This document shows, piece by piece, positions 1 through 8,614 of a stretch of 64,000 nucleotides of DNA (within the stretch, counting starts at the first letter, position 1; the number at the start of each line of letters is the position of its first letter). Origin of the DNA: Paenibacillus pasadenensis DSM 19293 (lineage in GTDB: Bacteria; Bacillota; Bacilli; Paenibacillales; Paenibacillaceae); the NCBI RefSeq assembly GCF_000422485.1, contig NZ_KE383852.1:62001-126000 (forward strand), given 5' to 3'. The notes beneath the pieces are model-generated. The model saw only the letters and a list, made by a program, of their open reading frames with translations, was not told the origin of the DNA and did not search any database. The position numbers and the translations under genes were made by a program.

Positions 1-345
1 CTGACCCCAGTTACTCGGTTTTTCCGCACAACTCTGACCGTTCGCTCCTCTTCTGACCCAGTTACTCGGTTTTTCCGCGCAACTCCGACCGCTCGCTCCT
101 CTTCTGACCCCAGTTACTCGGTTTTTCCGCACAACTCTGACCGTTCGCTCCTCTTCTGACCCAGTTACTCGGTTTTTCCGCGCAACTCCGACCGCTCGCT
201 CCTCTTCGGACCCCAGTTACTCGGTTTTTCCGCGTAACTCCGACCGTCCGTTCCTCTTCGAACCCCAGTTACTCGGTTTTTCCGCGTAACTCCGACCGTT
301 CGCTCCTCTTCTGACCCCAGTTGCTCGGTTTTTCCGCTCAGTTCT
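1..345. repeat. Tandem repeat array A, 52-bp period
   Basis: Six full units and one decayed unit repeat every 51-52 bp, starting at 1, 53, 104, 156, 207, 259 and 311. Each has a CTGACCCCAGTTACTCGG-like head, a TTTTT tract, CCGC, and a tail ending CTCCTCTT. Units 1+2 (1-103) are repeated identically as units 3+4 (104-206), so a 103-bp block was duplicated on top of the basic period. The centre of each unit reads CGG-TTTTT-CCG, a short inverted repeat. The array runs off the left edge of the window. No open frame worth calling crosses it. Confidence 0.95.
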
Positions 346-374
346 CTCTCTGATCCGCCTCCCGCGCATACGAG

Positions 375-570
375 TAACTCGATTTTCTCGACTTAATGCC
401 TCGGCTTCGTGCCTCCAACCACCCGCTAACTCGATTTTTTCGACTTAATGCCTCGGCTTCGTGCCTCCAACCACCCGCTTACTCGATTTTTTCGACTTAA
501 CGCCCCGGCTTCGTGCCTCCAACCACCCGCTAACTCGATTTTTTCGACTTAATGTCCCGGCTTCGTGCGA
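375..570. repeat. Tandem repeat array B, 52-bp period, related to array A
   Basis: Three full 52-bp units (375-426, 427-478, 479-530) and a partial fourth (531 to about 570). Units read TAACTCGATTTTTTCGAC, then TTAATGCC, CGGCTTCGTGCCTCC and ACCCGC. The period equals that of array A, and the unit centre CGA-TTTTT-TCG matches the CGG-TTTTT-CCG core of A with both arms changed together. A and B therefore look like two families of one ancestral unit. No coding sequence is supported here. Confidence 0.93.
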
Positions 571-928
571 GCGGTGCGGACCTGTCCAAACCCGGTGAGA
601 CCGGCGTGGCGCGCATGGTAATCGTCTCCCAGGGATACGGGAGCGCATAAGGCCCCTGTCTTCGGTTTTACGGAGCGTGCAGGTCAATCAGCTCCCGGTG
701 CGTAAGATTGTCGTTCCCGGTGACACGGGAGCGCTCAACCCTGCCGTCTCCCGAGAATGCGGGAGACGCGCCCCTCCCCCAAAAAAAGGGGGAGAGGCGA
801 AGCTGATGGACAAGGCAGAGCGAAGCGAGACGATGCCTTTCGGAGAAGCGGCAGCGGTCCTCTTGGAAGACGGATGGCCTCCGCCTAGGAGGTCAAAAAA
901 TCAGGGCATCCGGCTTCCAGTGGAATCG
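571..928. other. Gene-free, hairpin-rich spacer
   Basis: I see no credible gene here; the open frames that cross it look like random GC-rich frames. It holds several inverted repeats: GTCTCCCG...CGGGAGAC near 749-770, CTCCCCC-A7-GGGGGAG near 775-795, and GCTCCCGGTG...CACGGGAGC near 690-735. These could be structured RNA or decayed repeat elements. None is followed by a clear U-tract that would make it a terminator for a known gene. Confidence 0.5.
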
Positions 929-1050
929 GAGAAAGGCTCGGCTCGCGCAGCGGTTCGCCTGTCCATGGCCCGCTTTCCGGCTCACAGCCGAGAAAGGCTC
1001 GGCCCACGCAGCGGGCTTCTTGTCCATTAATCTGTCGGCTCACGGCCGCC
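929..1050. repeat. 61-bp direct repeat, two copies
   Basis: GAGAAAGGCTCGG begins at 929 and again at 990, a 61-bp offset. The copies also share CGCAGCGG and CTTGTCCAT/CTGTCCAT segments and end in CGGCTCAC. The copies have diverged at several places. They sit between the repeat arrays and the leuD terminator and have no coding potential I can defend. Confidence 0.75.
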
Positions 1051-1070
1051 CTCTCCCCCACGCCGAAAAA

Positions 1071-1101
1071 TAAAAACCCGCCTGCGGACTCCGCAGACGG
1101 G
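1071..1101 (-). terminator. Rho-independent terminator of leuCD
   Basis: On the minus strand a 12-bp GC-rich stem (arms 1090-1101 and 1077-1088, one G-U pair) is followed by a run of U with one A. It lies 12 nt downstream of the leuD stop codon, as expected for the end of the leuC-leuD transcript. Confidence 0.85.
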
Positions 1102-1113
1102 CAAGCAAACTTT

Positions 1114-1713
1114 TTACGCGAAAGCGCCCTGACGACGCTCCTCATACGCGGAAATCTCATCCGCATGCTTCAGCGTCAGGCCGATGTCGTCCAGCCCTTG
1201 AAGCAGGAACTGGCGGCGATGCTCGTCGAGCTCGAACTCGATGCGCAGGCCGTGCGCGTCGGTCAGCAGCTTGTTTTCCAGATCGACGCTCAGCTCGTAG
1301 CCCTCATGCGCGGCGGTGCGCTGGAACAGGTCCTCGACCTGCTCCTCGCTCAGCTTGATCGGCAGGATGCCGTTCTTGAAGCAGTTGTTGTAGAAGATAT
1401 CCGCGTACGACGGCGCGATGACGACCTTGTAGCCGTAGTCGAGAATCGCCCACGGCGCGTGCTCGCGGGAGGAGCCGCAGCCGAAGTTGGCGCGCGAGAT
1501 CAGCACGGATGCGCCTTGATAGCGCGGCTTGTTGGGCTCGAAGTTCGGGTTGACGTTGCCCTCTTCGTCGAAGCGCCACTCGAAGAACAGGAACTGGCCG
1601 AAGCCGCTGCGCTCGATGCGCTTGAGGAACTGCTTGGGAATGATGGCGTCCGTATCGACGTTGACCCGGTCGACGGGGGCGACGATGCCCGTATGCTTCA
1701 CGAATGGTTCCAT
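1114..1713 (-). CDS. leuD: 3-isopropylmalate dehydratase small subunit
   Basis: Small (swivel) subunit of isopropylmalate isomerase, which with LeuC converts 2-isopropylmalate to 3-isopropylmalate in leucine biosynthesis in the cytoplasm. The 199-residue protein has the usual length. The family signature [12 protein letters not shown] is at residues 77-88. The start at 1713 is chosen because AGGGGAG lies at the right distance upstream and the protein then begins MEPFVKHTG, the normal LeuD start. The frame stays open further upstream but that part overlaps leuC and is unlike the family. It lies 50 nt downstream of leuC in the same operon and ends just before a strong terminator. Confidence 0.97.
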   Translation of the reverse strand: MEPFVKHTGIVAPVDRVNVDTDAIIPKQFLKRIERSGFGQFLFFEWRFDEEGNVNPNFEPNKPRYQGASVLISRANFGCGSSREHAPWAILDYGYKVVIAPSYADIFYNNCFKNGILPIKLSEEQVEDLFQRTAAHEGYELSVDLENKLLTDAHGLRIEFELDEHRRQFLLQGLDDIGLTLKHADEISAYEERRQGAFA

Positions 1714-1763
1714 GATCGGTGAAACTCCCCTCTGTATGAAACGGCCTGAGCCGCTGGTATTTA

Positions 1764-3185
1764 TTAGTTCGCTACCGCTTGCTTGATCTTCCAGTCGCGC
1801 ACGTCCGTGAAGCGGCCCTCGATCGCAGCCGCCGCGGCCATCGCCGGGGAGACGAGATGCGTGCGGCCGCCGCGGCCCTGACGTCCCTCGAAGTTGCGGT
1901 TGGACGTAGAGGCGCAGCGCTGGCCCGGCTGCAGCACGTCGGGGTTCATCGCGAGGCACATGGAGCAGCCCGCCTCGCGCCATTCGAAGCCAGCCTCGAC
2001 GAACACCTTGTCGAGCCCTTCCTTCTCGGCCTGCATCTTGACGCGTCCGGAGCCCGGCACGACGATCGCGGTGACGCGGTCACTCACCTTATAGCCGCGG
2101 GCGATCTCGGCGGCGGCGCGCAGGTCCTCGATGCGGCCGTTCGTGCAGGAGCCGATGAACACGTAGTCGATCGGAATCTCGGCCATCGGCGTGCCCGGCT
2201 TCAGATCCATGTATTCCAGCGCCTTCTCGGCCGCCTTGCGCTCGTTCTCCGTCGGCAGGTCGGACGGGTTCGGCACGGCAGCCGTAATGTCGGTGCCCAT
2301 GCCGGGGCTCGTGCCCCAGGTTACTTGCGGAATCAGGCTGTCGACGTCGAACTCCAGCACGGTGTCGTACTCGGCACCCTCATCGGTCGTCAGCTGGCGC
2401 CATGCCTCGATCGCGGCGTCGAAGTCGGCTCCCTGCGGCGCGTACTCGCGGCCGCGCAGGTACTCGAACGTCGTCTCGTCCGGAGCGATCAGGCCGGCGC
2501 GCGCGCCGCCCTCGATGCTCATGTTGCAGACGGTCATGCGCTCCTCCATCGTGAGCGACGCGATCGACTCGCCCGTGTACTCCAGCACGTAGCCGGTGGC
2601 GAAGTCGGTGCCGTACTTGGCGATCAGGCCGAGGATCATGTCCTTGGCGGTGACGCCGGGCTTGCGGCTGCCCTTGAAGCGGATCGCCATCGTCCGCGGC
2701 TTGGACTGCTGCAGGCACTGGGTGGCGAGCACATGCTCCACCTCGCTCGTGCCGATGCCGAACGCCAGCGCGCCGAACGCGCCGTGCGTGCTCGTGTGGC
2801 TGTCGCCGCAGACGATCGTCTTGCCCGGCCAGGTGAGGCCGATCTCAGGCCCCATGACGTGCACGACGCCCTGGTCGATGTTGTTGAGGTCGAACAGCTT
2901 GACGCCGAAGTCGGCGCAGTTCTGCGTGAGCGTGTCGACCTGCTGCTTGGAGATCGGGTCCTTGATGTTGAAGCGGTCCTTGGTCGGAACGTTGTGGTCC
3001 ATCGTCGCGAACGTGCGGTCCGGGCGGCGGACCGGGCGGCCGGAGAGGCGCAGTCCCTCGAACGCCTGCGGCGACGTGACCTCGTGGACGAGATGCAGGT
3101 CGATGTAGAGGATGCTCGGCTTGCCCTCTTCCGCGTGGATGACGTGATTGTCCCAGATTTTTTCGAACATCGTGCGCTTTTTCAT
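1764..3185 (-). CDS. leuC: 3-isopropylmalate dehydratase large subunit
   Basis: Large catalytic subunit of isopropylmalate isomerase in the leucine pathway, an aconitase-family iron-sulfur enzyme. At 473 residues it is full length. The three cysteines that bind the 4Fe-4S cluster are visible: C347 in FIGSCTNG and C407/C410 in GCSMC. The start at 3185 is preceded by GGGGTGA with 6 nt spacing; an internal ATG six codons in (MFEKIW) is possible but has no better ribosome site. It is first gene of leuCD, divergent from a LysR regulator. The other leu genes (leuA, leuB) are not in this window. Confidence 0.97.
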   Translation of the reverse strand: MKKRTMFEKIWDNHVIHAEEGKPSILYIDLHLVHEVTSPQAFEGLRLSGRPVRRPDRTFATMDHNVPTKDRFNIKDPISKQQVDTLTQNCADFGVKLFDLNNIDQGVVHVMGPEIGLTWPGKTIVCGDSHTSTHGAFGALAFGIGTSEVEHVLATQCLQQSKPRTMAIRFKGSRKPGVTAKDMILGLIAKYGTDFATGYVLEYTGESIASLTMEERMTVCNMSIEGGARAGLIAPDETTFEYLRGREYAPQGADFDAAIEAWRQLTTDEGAEYDTVLEFDVDSLIPQVTWGTSPGMGTDITAAVPNPSDLPTENERKAAEKALEYMDLKPGTPMAEIPIDYVFIGSCTNGRIEDLRAAAEIARGYKVSDRVTAIVVPGSGRVKMQAEKEGLDKVFVEAGFEWREAGCSMCLAMNPDVLQPGQRCASTSNRNFEGRQGRGGRTHLVSPAMAAAAAIEGRFTDVRDWKIKQAVAN

Positions 3186-3339
3186 AAGTTATCACCCCGT
3201 ATGAGTATCGGTGCCGTTTGTTGATCTGCCTCCAGCATACACGCCGGCAGTTGATTGTTCCAAGATATAATATCTATAATCATTATAGGAGTCTGTTATA
3301 AATCGCCCGGCCGCGCCTGGGCGCCGAAGGAGTCGAACG
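3186..3339. promoter_or_regulatory. Divergent leuC / LysR promoter region with 15-bp palindrome
   Basis: For the rightward gene TTGATT (3251-3256) and TATAAT (3275-3280) are 18 nt apart. The -10 box lies inside a perfect palindrome CTATAAT-C-ATTATAG (3274-3288), which fits a binding site of the LysR protein itself. For leuC, TTGGAA and TATGCT on the minus strand (3258-3263 and 3234-3239) are 18 nt apart. Placement between the regulator and leuCD suggests shared control, but that is inference. Confidence 0.6.
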
Positions 3340-4245
3340 ATGGAACTACGCCAGCTGCATTACGTCATCCAGATCGCCAAGGAGCTGAACTTCTCGCGCG
3401 CCGCCGAGAAGCTCCATATCGCCCAGCCGTCGCTCAGCCAGCAGCTGTCCAAGCTGGAGAAGGAGATCGGCGTGCTGCTCGTCCGCCGCACGACCAACTC
3501 CGTCGAGCTCACCCATGCGGGGGAGGTGTTCGTGGACAAGGCCCAGGACATCCTCGACCGCATCGAGCAGCTCAAGACCGAGATGGAGGACATGGCCCAA
3601 ATGAAAAGAGGCCGCCTAGTCATCGGCAGCCTGCCGATCACCGGCTCCCACATCCTGCCGATCGTGCTGCCGGAATTCGGCCAGCGCTTCCCCGACATCG
3701 AGCTCGTGCTCGTCGAGGATACGACGGCCAAGCTCGAGCAGCTCGCCGCCAGCGGGCAGACCGACATCAGCCTGCTGACGCTGCCGCTCATCGACTCGAC
3801 GCTCGTCTACGAGCCGCTCATCCGCGAGGAGATCACGCTCGCCGTGCCGCCGAGCCATCCGCTCGCCGGCCGGACCGAGCCGATCGAGCTGGAGACGCTG
3901 CGCGAGGAGCCGTTCATCGTGCTCAAGAAAGGCCAGGGCTTCCGCCAGATCGCCCTCGACCTGTGCGCGGGCGCCGGCTTCCAGCCGCGCATCGTGTTCG
4001 AGAGCAGCAACATCGAGACGGTGCAGTCGCTCGTCGCCGCCGGCATGGGCGTCGCCTTCATCCCGCAGATGATCGCGCAGGGACGCCATACGGAGTTCAC
4101 GCCGTCGTTCATTCCGCTCGCCGGCAAGCCGTCGCGCACGCTCGTCATCGCCAGCCGCAAGGGCCGCTACCTGTCCAAAGCGGCGGAAGCCTTCATCGAG
4201 ACGATGAAGGCTTCCGTAAGCCGCCACTACGGCGGGCAGGACTAG
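3340..4245 (+). CDS. LysR-family transcriptional regulator
   Basis: A 301-residue LysR-type regulator. Residues 1-60 are the winged helix-turn-helix (MELRQLHYVIQIAKELNFSR, then AAEKLHIAQPSLSQQLSKLE), followed by a linker helix and a periplasmic-binding-like effector domain from about residue 90. The start at 3340 has GGAG upstream and gives the usual LysR N-terminus. It is transcribed away from leuC, the classic arrangement for a regulator of its neighbour. It resembles the Bacillus CcpC/YwfR-like branch, but the effector cannot be read from sequence. Control of leuCD is a reasonable guess only. Confidence 0.93.
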   Translation: MELRQLHYVIQIAKELNFSRAAEKLHIAQPSLSQQLSKLEKEIGVLLVRRTTNSVELTHAGEVFVDKAQDILDRIEQLKTEMEDMAQMKRGRLVIGSLPITGSHILPIVLPEFGQRFPDIELVLVEDTTAKLEQLAASGQTDISLLTLPLIDSTLVYEPLIREEITLAVPPSHPLAGRTEPIELETLREEPFIVLKKGQGFRQIALDLCAGAGFQPRIVFESSNIETVQSLVAAGMGVAFIPQMIAQGRHTEFTPSFIPLAGKPSRTLVIASRKGRYLSKAAEAFIETMKASVSRHYGGQD

Positions 4246-4268
4246 AGCCCGGCCGCTGCGGCCGCGCC

Positions 4269-5078
4269 CTACAGCCGGTACAGCTGCGGCCTGCGGTCCT
4301 CGAAGACGGGAATGCGCGAGCGCACCTCGTCGACCAGCGACAGATCGATGTCGGCGCTGAGGATCGTCTCCTCCTCGCCCGCCTCGGCGATCACTTCGCC
4401 CCACGGGTCGATGATCATCGAGTGGCCGAAAAATTCCGTCGATCCGCTCATGCCCGTGCGGTTGCAGGCGATGACGTACATCTGGTTCTCGATCGCGCGC
4501 GCGATCAGCAGCGAGCGCCAGTGATGCAGGCGCGGCTTCGGCCATTCCGCCGGCACGAACAGAGCCTTGGCCCCGGCCAGCGCGAGCGAGCGGGCGAGCT
4601 CCGGAAAGCGGATGTCGTAGCAGATCATCATCGCCGCGTCCGCTCCTTCGAGCGGGAACAGGCCGAGGCGCGAGCCGGCCGCCAGATGCTTCTCCTCGTC
4701 CATCAGCCGGAACAGATGGATCTTCTCGTACTGTCCGGCCAGCTCTCCCTCCCGATTATAGGCGTAGGCGGCGTTGTACACCTCCTGCGCCCTCTTTTCC
4801 GCGATCGAGCCGCCTACGACATGCACGCCCGCCCCCCGGCTGAACGCCGAGAGCATGCCGCGCGTCCGCGCCCCTTCCTCGTCGGCCAGCTCGCCGATGC
4901 GGTCGAGCGCGTAGCCGGTATTCCACATCTCCGGCAGCACGATCACGTCGGGCTTGTCCGCCGCCGCGGCCGCCTCCTGCAGCCTGGCCTGCACCCGGCC
5001 GAAGTTCAGCTCCGGCTCTCCTGCGTCTATATGAAGCTGCAGCGCCGACACGCGCAGCTTGCCTCCGGTTCCGCTCAT
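4269..5078 (-). CDS. mtnU: Nitrilase-family omega-amidase, methionine salvage
   Basis: Carbon-nitrogen hydrolase of 269 residues with the full Glu-Lys-Cys triad: E50 (VLPEMWNTG), K119 (YEKIHLF) and C153 (MICYDIRFPE). In Bacillus, MtnU (YkrU) is thought to hydrolyse the alpha-ketoglutaramate or ketoglutaramate-like amide made when a glutamine transaminase regenerates methionine. The neighbour at 5812 is the matching aminotransferase MtnE, as in B. subtilis ykrU-ykrV, and this supports the assignment over other nitrilases. It is transcribed opposite to mtnE, with a small exported protein gene between them. Confidence 0.87.
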   Translation of the reverse strand: MSGTGGKLRVSALQLHIDAGEPELNFGRVQARLQEAAAAADKPDVIVLPEMWNTGYALDRIGELADEEGARTRGMLSAFSRGAGVHVVGGSIAEKRAQEVYNAAYAYNREGELAGQYEKIHLFRLMDEEKHLAAGSRLGLFPLEGADAAMMICYDIRFPELARSLALAGAKALFVPAEWPKPRLHHWRSLLIARAIENQMYVIACNRTGMSGSTEFFGHSMIIDPWGEVIAEAGEEETILSADIDLSLVDEVRSRIPVFEDRRPQLYRL

Positions 5079-5223
5079 GCCTCCAACCCCTTTCCGCGCA
5101 TCCGCCTTGGAATGCTTGTCTAGATGCTACTATTCTTGCCGCCTCATAGGGCGCTGTCAAGATGGACAGCTTAATAGCGAAGTTCCGGCTGCCCGAGGCA
5201 GCACGAAAGGAGATGCTTTGCCC

Positions 5224-5700
5224 ATGCGATTCCTTCCCTCTCGATCGCGCGCCGCGCGCATGCGGCTGGCCGCCGCTGCGCTTGTCCTCCTGCTGCTCGC
5301 GAGCCTGCTGCCGCAGGCTGCCGCGGCTGCGGCTCCGGCGCCGAGCAAGCCCGACCGTCCCGTCCAGGTGTTCGACGTCCGCGCCGGCAAGGTCGTGCAG
5401 TCGTTTCCGAATGAGGACGCGTACCAGCAGATCGCCCGCGCCTGGCTGGACGCGGCCGAAGGGCTGTCGCCCAATCTGTCCCCGGACGATGACTGCGGCT
5501 ATGTGTTCCGCATCCCGCTGCGGAAGCCCGCCTCGGTGAAGGTCGGCAGCCTGCGCCTGACCGCCGAGGACGTGTTCCTGTTCTATTGCCCCGAGCGCGA
5601 GCCGGAGCTGCTCGTGTTCGACGAGCGCAAGAAGCCGTACCTGCTGACCGCCCGCCCCGATCTGCGGCCGTTCTTCGAGCGGATCGGCTTCGAGCCCTGA
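5224..5700 (+). CDS. Small exported protein of unknown function
   Basis: A 158-residue protein with an arginine-rich N-terminus and a hydrophobic stretch (residues about 13-30, LAAAALVLLLLASLLPQAAA) ending in an AxA-type signal peptidase site. The mature part is charged and has one cysteine pair (DDDCGY and LFYCPE). I do not recognise the family. The start is uncertain: AAAGGAG at 5206-5212 is 11 nt from this ATG but only 5 nt from an in-frame TTG at 5218, which would add two residues. It sits between mtnU and mtnE, but no link to methionine salvage can be shown. Confidence 0.75.
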   Translation: MRFLPSRSRAARMRLAAAALVLLLLASLLPQAAAAAAPAPSKPDRPVQVFDVRAGKVVQSFPNEDAYQQIARAWLDAAEGLSPNLSPDDDCGYVFRIPLRKPASVKVGSLRLTAEDVFLFYCPEREPELLVFDERKKPYLLTARPDLRPFFERIGFEP

Positions 5701-5811
5701 CCGCTCCGCTCGACAGTCCGTCCCTCCTCTGCTACCATGGGTGCAGCAAGCCGGAAGCGAGCGCGCGAGCCGCAGCGGTCCGGCCAAGGATGATGATGGA
5801 GTGATGACAAG

Positions 5812-7014
5812 ATGAGCAAAAGCCGCTTCGGCGCGGCGGCGCCCGGCATCGTGCCCGCCCGCCGCTTGCAAGGGCTGCCCGAGCAGTTTTTCGCCAAGCT
5901 GGTCGGCAAGGCGAACGCCCGCGCCGCGCTCGGCCGGGATGTAATCAATCTCGGCCAGGGCAACCCGGATACGCCGACGCCCGCCCATATCGTGGAGAAG
6001 ATGCAGCAGGCGTCCGCCGATCCGCGCTACCACCGCTACCCGCCGTTCCGCGGCTTTCCGTTCCTGAAGGAAGCGGTCGCGCTGCGGTACAAGGAGGATT
6101 ACGGCGTCGAGCTCGATCCCGAGACCGAGGTCGCGATCCTGTTCGGCGGCAAGACGGGCCTGATCGAGATCAGCCAGTGCCTGCTCGATCCCGGCGACCT
6201 GTGCCTCGTGCCCGATCCGGGCTACCCGGACTACTGGTCCGGCGTCGCGCTGTCGGGCGCGCGCATGTCGTTCATGCCGCTGCGCGAGGAGAACGGCTTC
6301 CTGCCGGACTACAGCCGCATCGGCGCGGACGACCGCCGGGACGCCAAGCTGATGTTCTTCAACTATCCGAACAACCCGACCGGAGCGGTCGCGACGCCGG
6401 AGTTCTACCGCGAGACGGTCGAGTTCGCCGCGGCGAACGGCATCGTCGCCGCCAGCGACTTTGCCTACGGCGCGCTCGGCTTCGACGGCCGGCGGCCGAT
6501 CAGCTTCCTCGAGACGCCCGGCGCCAAGGAGGTCGGCGTCGAGTTCTACACGCTGTCCAAGACGTACAACATGGCCGGCTGGCGCGTCGGCTTCGCGCTC
6601 GGCAACGCGCGCATCGTCGAGCTCATCAACCTGATCCAGGACCACTATTACTGCAGCCTGTTCGGCGGCATCCAGGAAGCGGCGGCGGCGGCGCTGACCG
6701 GCTCCCAGCAGTCGGTGCGCGAGCTCGGCGCCAAGTACGAGTCGCGGCGCGAGGCGCTGTTCGGCGAGCTGGAGCGCATCGGCTGGCAGGCGGAGCGGCC
6801 CGGCGGCTCGTTCTTCTGCTGGCTGCCGGTGCCGAAGGGCATGACGTCGGAGCAGTTCGCCGACATCGCGCTCGAGCAGGCCGACGTCGTCGTCGCGCCC
6901 GGCGTCGGCTTCGGCCGGCACGGCGAAGGCTACGTGCGGCTCGGCCTGCTGACGGACGAGGATCGGCTGCGCGAGGCGGCCGCCCGCATCGGCAGGCTCG
7001 GCCTGTTCGGCTAA
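5812..7014 (+). CDS. mtnE: PLP-dependent aminotransferase, methionine regeneration
   Basis: Class I/II aminotransferase of 400 residues. The Schiff-base lysine is K250 (TLSKTYNMAGWRVGF); NYPNNPTGAV at 184-193 is the substrate/cofactor loop. The sequence is strikingly like B. subtilis MtnE (YkrV), for example LPEQFFAKLVGK and VINLGQGNPDTPTP, which transaminates 2-keto-4-methylthiobutyrate to methionine using glutamine as donor. Adjacent mtnU supports this role. GGAG precedes the start. It is followed by a 430-bp stretch carrying the T-box leader of the next operon. Confidence 0.9.
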   Translation: MSKSRFGAAAPGIVPARRLQGLPEQFFAKLVGKANARAALGRDVINLGQGNPDTPTPAHIVEKMQQASADPRYHRYPPFRGFPFLKEAVALRYKEDYGVELDPETEVAILFGGKTGLIEISQCLLDPGDLCLVPDPGYPDYWSGVALSGARMSFMPLREENGFLPDYSRIGADDRRDAKLMFFNYPNNPTGAVATPEFYRETVEFAAANGIVAASDFAYGALGFDGRRPISFLETPGAKEVGVEFYTLSKTYNMAGWRVGFALGNARIVELINLIQDHYYCSLFGGIQEAAAAALTGSQQSVRELGAKYESRREALFGELERIGWQAERPGGSFFCWLPVPKGMTSEQFADIALEQADVVVAPGVGFGRHGEGYVRLGLLTDEDRLREAAARIGRLGLFG

Positions 7015-7120
7015 GGCCGCTTCCGGCCCGCCCACCTGTCTCGCCGGCACGGCTGCGGGCGGCCGAGTGCCGGGCAGGTTGGCGCCGCGCGCCGCCTCCC
7101 CGCTCGCGGTCCTTTACGGC

Positions 7121-7149
7121 TTTACAGTGCCCGGGCGTCATGGTATGCT
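7121..7149 (+). promoter_or_regulatory. Promoter of the proB T-box operon
   Basis: TTTACA (7121-7126) and TATGCT (7144-7149) are 17 nt apart, a good SigA-type promoter. A start near 7156 places the conserved T-box leader directly at the 5' end of the transcript. Confidence 0.75.
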
Positions 7150-7159
7150 GGGTTCAATT

Positions 7160-7398
7160 CAACACGTTAGACGCTGTGAAGGGAAACGACAGAATCCCGC
7201 TGCGCCTCAGAGAGCGGTCTCCATCGGCTGGGAGAGACTGCGGCGCCAGCCTTCTGCACCCGTCCCGGAGCGCCCGGCGAGGAGCCGGACAGCGCCCTCT
7301 GTTACAAGGGCACCGAGCGGGACGGCTTTGCCGTCCAAGTTTAAGGTGGTACCGCGGAAGCAGCAGCTTTCGTCCTTTAGAGGACGAAAGTTTTTTTT
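7160..7398 (+). promoter_or_regulatory. T-box riboswitch leader of the proline operon
   Basis: The T-box signature AAGGTGGTACCGCGG is at 7343-7357, in the antiterminator position. A perfect 10-bp terminator stem (7367-7376 with 7381-7390, TTAG loop) is followed by eight T residues (7391-7398). The 5' part has the GAAGGGAAACGA stem I start and an AGAGAG motif at 7208-7215, typical of T-box stem I. The gene controlled is proB, so the ligand is expected to be uncharged proline tRNA. Candidate proline codons CCC or CCG lie at about 7258-7262 (CACCCG), but I could not fix the specifier by folding. Confidence 0.93.
7367..7398 (+). terminator. T-box conditional terminator
   Basis: CTTTCGTCCT pairs with AGGACGAAAG around a TTAG loop and runs straight into TTTTTTTT. 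Transcription should stop here when proline tRNA is charged and continue into proB when it is not. Confidence 0.93.
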
Positions 7399-7448
7399 GT
7401 TTCCGCCGCGTCCACGCCATTTTTGCCGAGCAAGAGAGGAGCAGCACG

Positions 7449-8552
7449 ATGAGCGCTGACAGACGCGTCGTCAAGATCGGGAGCAGCTCGCTGACGAGTC
7501 CCGAAGGCGGATTGAACAAAGAGAAGCTGGCCTTTTACGCCGGAGAGCTGGCCGCCCTCCACCGGCAGGGCCGCGAGGTGCTGCTCGTCACCTCCGGCGC
7601 CGTCGCCGCAGGATTCCGGGCGATCGGCTACGCCGCGCGGCCGAAGCTGCTGCATGAAAAGCAGGCCGCGGCCGCCGTCGGCCAGGCGCTGCTCATGCAG
7701 GCCTACCAGGAGGCGCTCGCGGCCGAGGGCGTCCGCTGCGCGCAGCTGCTGCTGACGCGGCCGGACTTCACGGCCCGCGGCCGCGGGCGCAACGCGATGA
7801 TGACGATCGACGAGCTGCTGCGGCAGGGCGTCGTTCCGATCATCAACGAGAACGACACGGTGTCCACCGACGAGCTGAAGTTCGGCGACAACGACATGCT
7901 GTCCGCGCTCGTCGCCAATCTGGTCGGCGCGCGGCAGCTGATCATCGTCACCGACACGGACGGCCTCTATACGGCCGATCCCCGGCACGATCCGTCGGCG
8001 CGCAAGATCGAGCGCGTCGAGACGATCACCGGCGAGCTGATGGGACTTGCCGGCGGAGCCGGCTCAAGCGTCGGCACCGGCGGCATGCGCTCCAAGATCG
8101 AGGCCGCGCGCATCGCGATGCGCGGCGGCGTGCCGGCGTTCATCGGCCGCGTGCTGGAGCCGGGCGAGCTGCTGCTCGCCGCATCCGGCAGCGGCAAAGG
8201 CACCTATTTCGAATCGCGGGAGCATCATCTGCCGGTCAAGAAGCAGTGGCTCGGCTTCCACTCGATGCCGAGCGGCCGCATCGCCGTCGATGCCGGCGCG
8301 GAGCGCGCCCTCGTCAGCGGCGGCAAGAGCCTGCTGCCCGCAGGCGTCACCGCCATGAGCGGCGACTTCCATCCCGGCGACGTCGTCGAGGTGACGGATG
8401 CGGATGGCCGCCTGATCGGCCGCGGCATCGTCAACTACGACTGCTGGCAGCTGCGGGCGGCGGCCGGTCTCGGCTCGGACGAGGTGCGCCGGCGCATCGA
8501 CATCGCCCGCATCGAGGTCATCCACCGCGACGAATGGATCACGCTCGCCTGA
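7449..8552 (+). CDS. proB: Glutamate 5-kinase
   Basis: First enzyme of proline synthesis: phosphorylates glutamate to gamma-glutamyl phosphate. The 367-residue protein has the amino acid kinase domain (VVKIGSSSLT near the start, LLVTSGAVAAG, PIINENDTVS, GDNDMLSALVA, IVTDTDGLYTADP, GTGGMRSKIEAA) and a C-terminal PUA domain (about 275-360). The start at 7449 follows AAGAGAGGAGCAGC. It opens a six-gene operon behind a T-box leader, so proline starvation should raise expression. Confidence 0.97.
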   Translation: MSADRRVVKIGSSSLTSPEGGLNKEKLAFYAGELAALHRQGREVLLVTSGAVAAGFRAIGYAARPKLLHEKQAAAAVGQALLMQAYQEALAAEGVRCAQLLLTRPDFTARGRGRNAMMTIDELLRQGVVPIINENDTVSTDELKFGDNDMLSALVANLVGARQLIIVTDTDGLYTADPRHDPSARKIERVETITGELMGLAGGAGSSVGTGGMRSKIEAARIAMRGGVPAFIGRVLEPGELLLAASGSGKGTYFESREHHLPVKKQWLGFHSMPSGRIAVDAGAERALVSGGKSLLPAGVTAMSGDFHPGDVVEVTDADGRLIGRGIVNYDCWQLRAAAGLGSDEVRRRIDIARIEVIHRDEWITLA

Positions 8553-8614
8553 CGGCAGCGTCCACATTCGAAAAACATTCAAAACGGGCTCCGGCCCGAC
8601 AAGGAGGAAACGAC

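Noticed and set aside
1-570. CRISPR array
   Set aside because: Units are whole-period tandem repeats without distinct spacers between short repeats, and there are no cas genes.
1779-3224. A 481-residue open frame antisense to leuC
   Set aside because: Antisense shadow; composition shows no family and leuC fits fully.
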